64,000 bases of DNA, from positions 186,001-250,000 of the forward strand of contig NZ_JARBUT010000009.1 of the NCBI RefSeq assembly GCF_028882275.1, in the 5' to 3' direction. The translations under genes and the position numbers were made by a program. The stretch comes from Nocardiopsis sp. N85 (GTDB lineage Bacteria > Actinomycetota > Actinomycetes > Streptosporangiales > Streptosporangiaceae). The notes under the pieces are model-generated. The model made no database searches and had not been told where the DNA came from. It saw nothing but the letters and a program-made list of their open reading frames with translations. Within the stretch, counting starts at the first letter, position 1. Every line of letters begins with the position of its first letter. Below, in pieces: positions 61,003 through 64,000 of the stretch.

Positions 61003-62036
61003 CAGCGCCGCCGTTCGGGGACGAGGACCTGGTGGAGGCGCTCGTAGTTCTCCACACAGGTGCCGGAGCCGATGGCGACCGAGTCCAGGGCGTTGTCGGC
61101 GACGTGGATGGGCATGCCGGTCTCGTGCAGGAGCCGTTCGTCGAGGCCGCGCAGCAGGGCCCCGCCCCCGGTGACGGCGATGCCGCGGTCCATGATGTCG
61201 CCGGACAGTTCCGGCGGGCACTTGTCGAGGCTGGCGCGGACCGCGTCGATGATGGCGATGACGGGTTCCTCGATGGCCTGCCGGACGTCGGACTCGGACA
61301 TGACGATGGTCTTGGGCAGGCCGCTGATGAGGTCGCGGCCGCGCACCTCGGCGTGGAGTTCCTCGGCGCCGGTCGGGTAGGCCGAGCCGATGGCGAGTTT
61401 GAGTTCCTCGGCGGTGCGCTCCCCGATCATCAGGGAGTACTCCTTCTTGACGAAGGTCATGATGGCCTGGTCGAGTTCGTCGCCGCCGACGCGGATGGAC
61501 TGGGAGGTGACGATGCCGCCCATGGAGATGACGGCGACCTCGGTGGTGCCGCCGCCGATGTCGACCACCATGTTGCCGGTGGGCTCGTGGACGGGGAGCC
61601 CGGCGCCGATGGCGGCGGCCATGGGCTCCTCGATGATGTAGACCCGGCGCGCGCCCGCCTGGTAACCGGCCTCCTTGACCGCGCGGTGTTCCACGGAGGT
61701 GATCCCGCTGGGCACCGCGACGATGATGCGCGGTTTGGCGAAGTGGCGACGCCGGTGGATCTTCTGGATGAAGTAGCGCAGCATCCGCTCGGTGATCTCG
61801 AAGTCGGCGATGACGCCGTCCTTCAGGGGTCGGATGGCGGTGATGTTGGTCGGCGTGCGGCCGATCATCTGCTTGGCCTCGATGCCGACGGCGACGATCT
61901 TGCCCGTCGAGGTGTTGAGTGCGACGACGGAGGGTTCGTTCAGGACGATGCCGCGACCACGCACGTACACGAGCGTGTTGGCGGTTCCCAGGTCAACGGC
62001 CATGTCCCGGCCGAGAAAAGCAAGGTTGTTCGGCAT
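61002..62036 (-). CDS. mreB: MreB, actin-like cytoskeletal protein
   Basis: A 344-residue MreB with the actin fold motifs: [13 protein letters not shown] (phosphate 1), [15 protein letters not shown] (phosphate 2) and [17 protein letters not shown] (adenosine). It polymerises under the membrane and organises elongation or, in sporulating actinomycetes, spore-wall assembly. ATG 62034-62036. First gene of mreB-mreC-mreD-mrdA-rodA. Confidence 0.98.
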   Translation of the reverse strand: MPNNLAFLGRDMAVDLGTANTLVYVRGRGIVLNEPSVVALNTSTGKIVAVGIEAKQMIGRTPTNITAIRPLKDGVIADFEITERMLRYFIQKIHRRRHFAKPRIIVAVPSGITSVEHRAVKEAGYQAGARRVYIIEEPMAAAIGAGLPVHEPTGNMVVDIGGGTTEVAVISMGGIVTSQSIRVGGDELDQAIMTFVKKEYSLMIGERTAEELKLAIGSAYPTGAEELHAEVRGRDLISGLPKTIVMSESDVRQAIEEPVIAIIDAVRASLDKCPPELSGDIMDRGIAVTGGGALLRGLDERLLHETGMPIHVADNALDSVAIGSGTCVENYERLHQVLVPERRR

Positions 62037-62345
62037 GTAACGTCCTCAGAGGCGCCGTGTCGGACGTGGTTACACAGGGCGACCATACGTAGTCGTTCCG
62101 GCACGATAGGTATCCAGTCTCCCGTATCGTAACGGTACGCACTTACATGATTACGCAAACACACCGAATTATTGTCTCCGGAGTCCGCGAGACGCGCGAA
62201 AGTCCGGTGATAACGCCGCGAACGCATGCGGATCGAACCGGTTCGGAGCCCCCGCACCGAGGACCGGGCCGCGCGGAGAGGAAAGTGTAACCGCGGCCCC
62301 CTCACCGCGTCCGGGGTTCGGCCGGATTCCCGCCCTCGGACACCG
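62037..62345. other. mreB promoter and leader region
   Basis: About 310 bp without a gene. The part at 62085-62200 is clearly richer in A/T than its surroundings and contains several TA-rich -10-like hexamers and a small inverted repeat CCGT-ATCGTA-ACGG near 62123-62136. It is likely to carry more than one mreB promoter. Confidence 0.55.
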
Positions 62346-62377
62346 CGAAGGGCCGCCCCCGCGGGGGCGGCCCTTCG
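62346..62377 (-). terminator. Terminator after ndk
   Basis: A 32-bp perfect palindrome (left half CGAAGGGCCGCCCCCG), folding as a 14-bp stem with a CGCG loop, 21 bp past the ndk stop. No U tract. Confidence 0.85.
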
Positions 62378-62398
62378 GTGTTCGGCGTCCGACCGGGT

Positions 62399-62806
62399 TC
62401 AGCCCAGGTCGGGGAAGAACAGCTTGATCTCGCGCTCGGCGGAGTAGGTGGAGTCCGAGCCGTGCACGATGTTCTGCTGCACCTCCAGGGCGAAGTCGCC
62501 CCGGATGGTGCCGGGGGCGGCGGTCACCGGGTCGGTGGCGCCGGCCAGGGCACGGAAGGCCTCCACCGCGCGCTCGCCCTCGACCACCAGTGCCACCAAC
62601 GGACCACCGGTGATGAACTCCACCAGCGAACCGAAGAACGGCCGCTCGGAGTGCTCCTCGTAGTGGGTCTTGGCGGTGTCGGCGTCGAGCGTGCGCAGCT
62701 CCATCGCGACGATCTTCAGGCCCTTGCGCTCGATGCGCGAGATGACCTCTCCGACGATGTTGCGACGGACGCCGTCCGGCTTGATGAGAACGAGAGTGCG
62801 TTCCAC
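62399..62806 (-). CDS. ndk: Nucleoside diphosphate kinase
   Basis: A 135-residue NDK that balances NTP pools by phosphate transfer through an active-site His. [20 protein letters not shown] opens the protein and NIVHGSDS holds the catalytic His (about 116). The start is GTG 62804-62806. Located between mreB and DUF4233 as in other actinomycetes. Confidence 0.98.
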   Translation of the reverse strand: MERTLVLIKPDGVRRNIVGEVISRIERKGLKIVAMELRTLDADTAKTHYEEHSERPFFGSLVEFITGGPLVALVVEGERAVEAFRALAGATDPVTAAPGTIRGDFALEVQQNIVHGSDSTYSAEREIKLFFPDLG

Positions 62807-62900
62807 GTGCGATTCAACTCCTCACTGGACTCCGCGTGGCGCACACGGGCACACGCCCACGGCGTCTGTGCACGCGGAAACGTGCGTCACACTATCGCGT

Positions 62901-63287
62901 TCAGGACCCCGACGAGGCACTGACGGCGTTCCCCGCCTCCGCCTCCTCCTCGGCCCGTGCCCGGGCCAGGTGCGCGGCCTTCATCTGGTCGGTGCGGCGC
63001 CCCATGATCACACCGGTGACCCACAGGGAGACGAAGACCACCGCGATGAGCATGGCACCCGAGACCATGAACGAGCTGAACAGGAACGCGGCCTGCAACA
63101 CCCAGGCGGCGTAGTGCGCCCAGCGGTACTTCTGGAGCCCGGCGAGGACCAGGGCCGCGGCGGCCATACCGCCCCACAGCCCGCCGGCCAGGGCCGGGTC
63201 CATCCCCTCCAGGGAGATGGCCACGGGGATGAACAGGCCGATGACGATGACCTCGAAGATCAGTACGACGGCGCAGACGACACGCAC
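62901..63287 (-). CDS. DUF4233 small membrane protein
   Basis: A 128-residue protein with four spans ([69 protein letters not shown]) and a charged C-terminal tail. DUF4233 proteins lie next to folC in many actinobacteria with no known role. GTG 63285-63287 with GGGAAA upstream; it starts 37 bp after the folC stop. Confidence 0.85.
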   Translation of the reverse strand: MRVVCAVVLIFEVIVIGLFIPVAISLEGMDPALAGGLWGGMAAAALVLAGLQKYRWAHYAAWVLQAAFLFSSFMVSGAMLIAVVFVSLWVTGVIMGRRTDQMKAAHLARARAEEEAEAGNAVSASSGS

Positions 63288-63324
63288 GATGGGTTTCCCT
63301 TCGTCAGTGAGATCGTCGGCCCGC

Positions 63325-64000
63325 TCACTCCCCCGCGCCGCGCAGCAGGTGCACCGCGTCTCCGGCGGTGACCACCGAACCGGTGACGAGCACACCGGTA
63401 CCGCCGAACTCGCCGCTCTCCTCGGCCAGGCCCACGGCCAGGTCGAGGGCGTCGTCGAGTCGGGGCGCCACGTGTACGCGATCCTCGCCGAAGACCCCCA
63501 CCGCCAGGGCGGCCAGGTCCTCGGGTTCGAGGGAGCGGGGTGAGGAGTTGCGGGTGACGACGATCTCGTCGAGCAACGGTTCCAGGGGATCCAGGATCCC
63601 TTCGACGTCTTTGTCGGCCATGATCGCGACCACGCCCACCAGTCGGGAGAAGCCGAAGGCCTCCTCCACGGCCGCGGCCGTCGCGATCATTCCGGCCGGG
63701 TTGTGCGCCGCGTCGGCGACGACGGTGGGGCTGGTGCGCACCACGTCCAACCTGCCGGGTGAGTCCACCCCGGCCAGCGCCTCGGAGACGATGGCCGGGT
63801 CCAGGCCCGCCGCGTCCTCGCCCGTGGCGGCGAACGCCTCGGCCGCCGCGATGGCGACGGCGGCGTTGCCCGCCTGGTGGGCGCCGAACAGCGGCAGGAA
63901 GAGACCGTCGTAACTGCCGGTGAGGCCCTTGACGGCGATCTGTTGTCCGCCGACCGCGACCTCGCGGCTCAGGACTCCGAACTCCAGGCCCTCCCGGGCG
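63325..64000 (-). CDS. folC: Folylpolyglutamate/dihydrofolate synthase, C-terminal part
   Basis: The last 225 or so residues of FolC; the N-terminus lies beyond the right edge of the window. Recognisable parts are LPLFGAHQAGNAAVAIAAAE, the hinge GRLDVVRTSPTVVADAAHNP (Mur-ligase DxAHNP motif) and the C-terminal VLVTGSVVTAGDAVHLL. It adds glutamates to folates. Upstream of DUF4233 and ndk in one direction. Confidence 0.95.
   Translation of the reverse strand, partial: AREGLEFGVLSREVAVGGQQIAVKGLTGSYDGLFLPLFGAHQAGNAAVAIAAAEAFAATGEDAAGLDPAIVSEALAGVDSPGRLDVVRTSPTVVADAAHNPAGMIATAAAVEEAFGFSRLVGVVAIMADKDVEGILDPLEPLLDEIVVTRNSSPRSLEPEDLAALAVGVFGEDRVHVAPRLDDALDLAVGLAEESGEFGGTGVLVTGSVVTAGDAVHLLRGAGE

Overview
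This is a GC-rich (roughly 70% or more) actinobacterial chromosome segment. The right half carries the block folC - DUF4233 - ndk - mreB/mreC/mreD - mrdA - rodA - radical SAM (TIGR03960) - DUF2344 - rne - rplU - rpmA - obgE - proB - proA - nadD - rsfS - phosphoglycerate-mutase-like gene - tRNA-Ala. That order is what I know from filamentous, spore-forming actinomycetes such as Streptomyces and Nocardiopsis. GTG/TTG starts, GTGA/ATGA stop-start overlaps, the XRE-DUF5753/DUF397 pair and PadR/DUF1048/ABC cassettes fit the same group. The genus cannot be fixed from the sequence alone; a Nocardiopsaceae-like organism is my guess.

Layout. 1-32.8 kb is accessory or adaptive territory made of small regulator-plus-target units: MarR/DUF1801 against SRPBCC; an ECF vitamin-type transporter with a double HAD phosphatase under a LacI-type regulator; a DrrAB-like efflux ABC pair with a DUF1023 hydrolase; a TetR-controlled ABC exporter; a TetR-controlled flavoprotein monooxygenase; a sugar ABC importer divergent from a GH13 alpha-glucosidase; a TetR-controlled hydrolase; a WYL regulator, CGNR protein and RidA; a decayed DUF3500 gene; a set of tiny overlapping genes divergent from an XRE/DUF397 pair; and a PadR/DUF1048/ABC-2 operon. 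Most of these units have a recognisable palindromic operator in the divergent or upstream gap.

Three identical tRNA-Ala(GGC) genes sit at 2056, 12281 and 32830, all on the minus strand. Each is followed by a 3' flank containing 2-4 tandem units of a 117-131 bp G-rich repeat with a conserved hairpin. The block of 178 bp comprising the last part-repeat, the flank and the tRNA is identical in all three. The copy at 32830 is in the syntenic position next to the mutase gene and is probably the ancestor; the others look like dispersed duplicates.

32.9-64 kb is mostly housekeeping: NAD synthesis (nadD), ribosome silencing (rsfS), proline synthesis (proA, proB), ribosomal proteins L21/L27, the Obg GTPase, RNase E/G, the cell-shape and wall-elongation operon (mreBCD, PBP2, RodA), nucleoside diphosphate kinase and folate synthesis (folC). 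Accessory genes interrupt it: an M48 protease, a secreted possible beta-solenoid protein, a lone PemK/MazF-like toxin, two SDRs and an HSL-type esterase.

The most striking item is at 43.0-45.0 kb. A two-gene unit (an OLD/AAA_21-like ATPase overlapping a DUF4276 gene) is inserted exactly at the 3' end of proB. It is bounded by 65-bp direct repeats (64/65 identical) that duplicate the last codons of proB. This looks like a compact, integrase-less insertion of a candidate anti-phage or genome-defence module that leaves proB intact.
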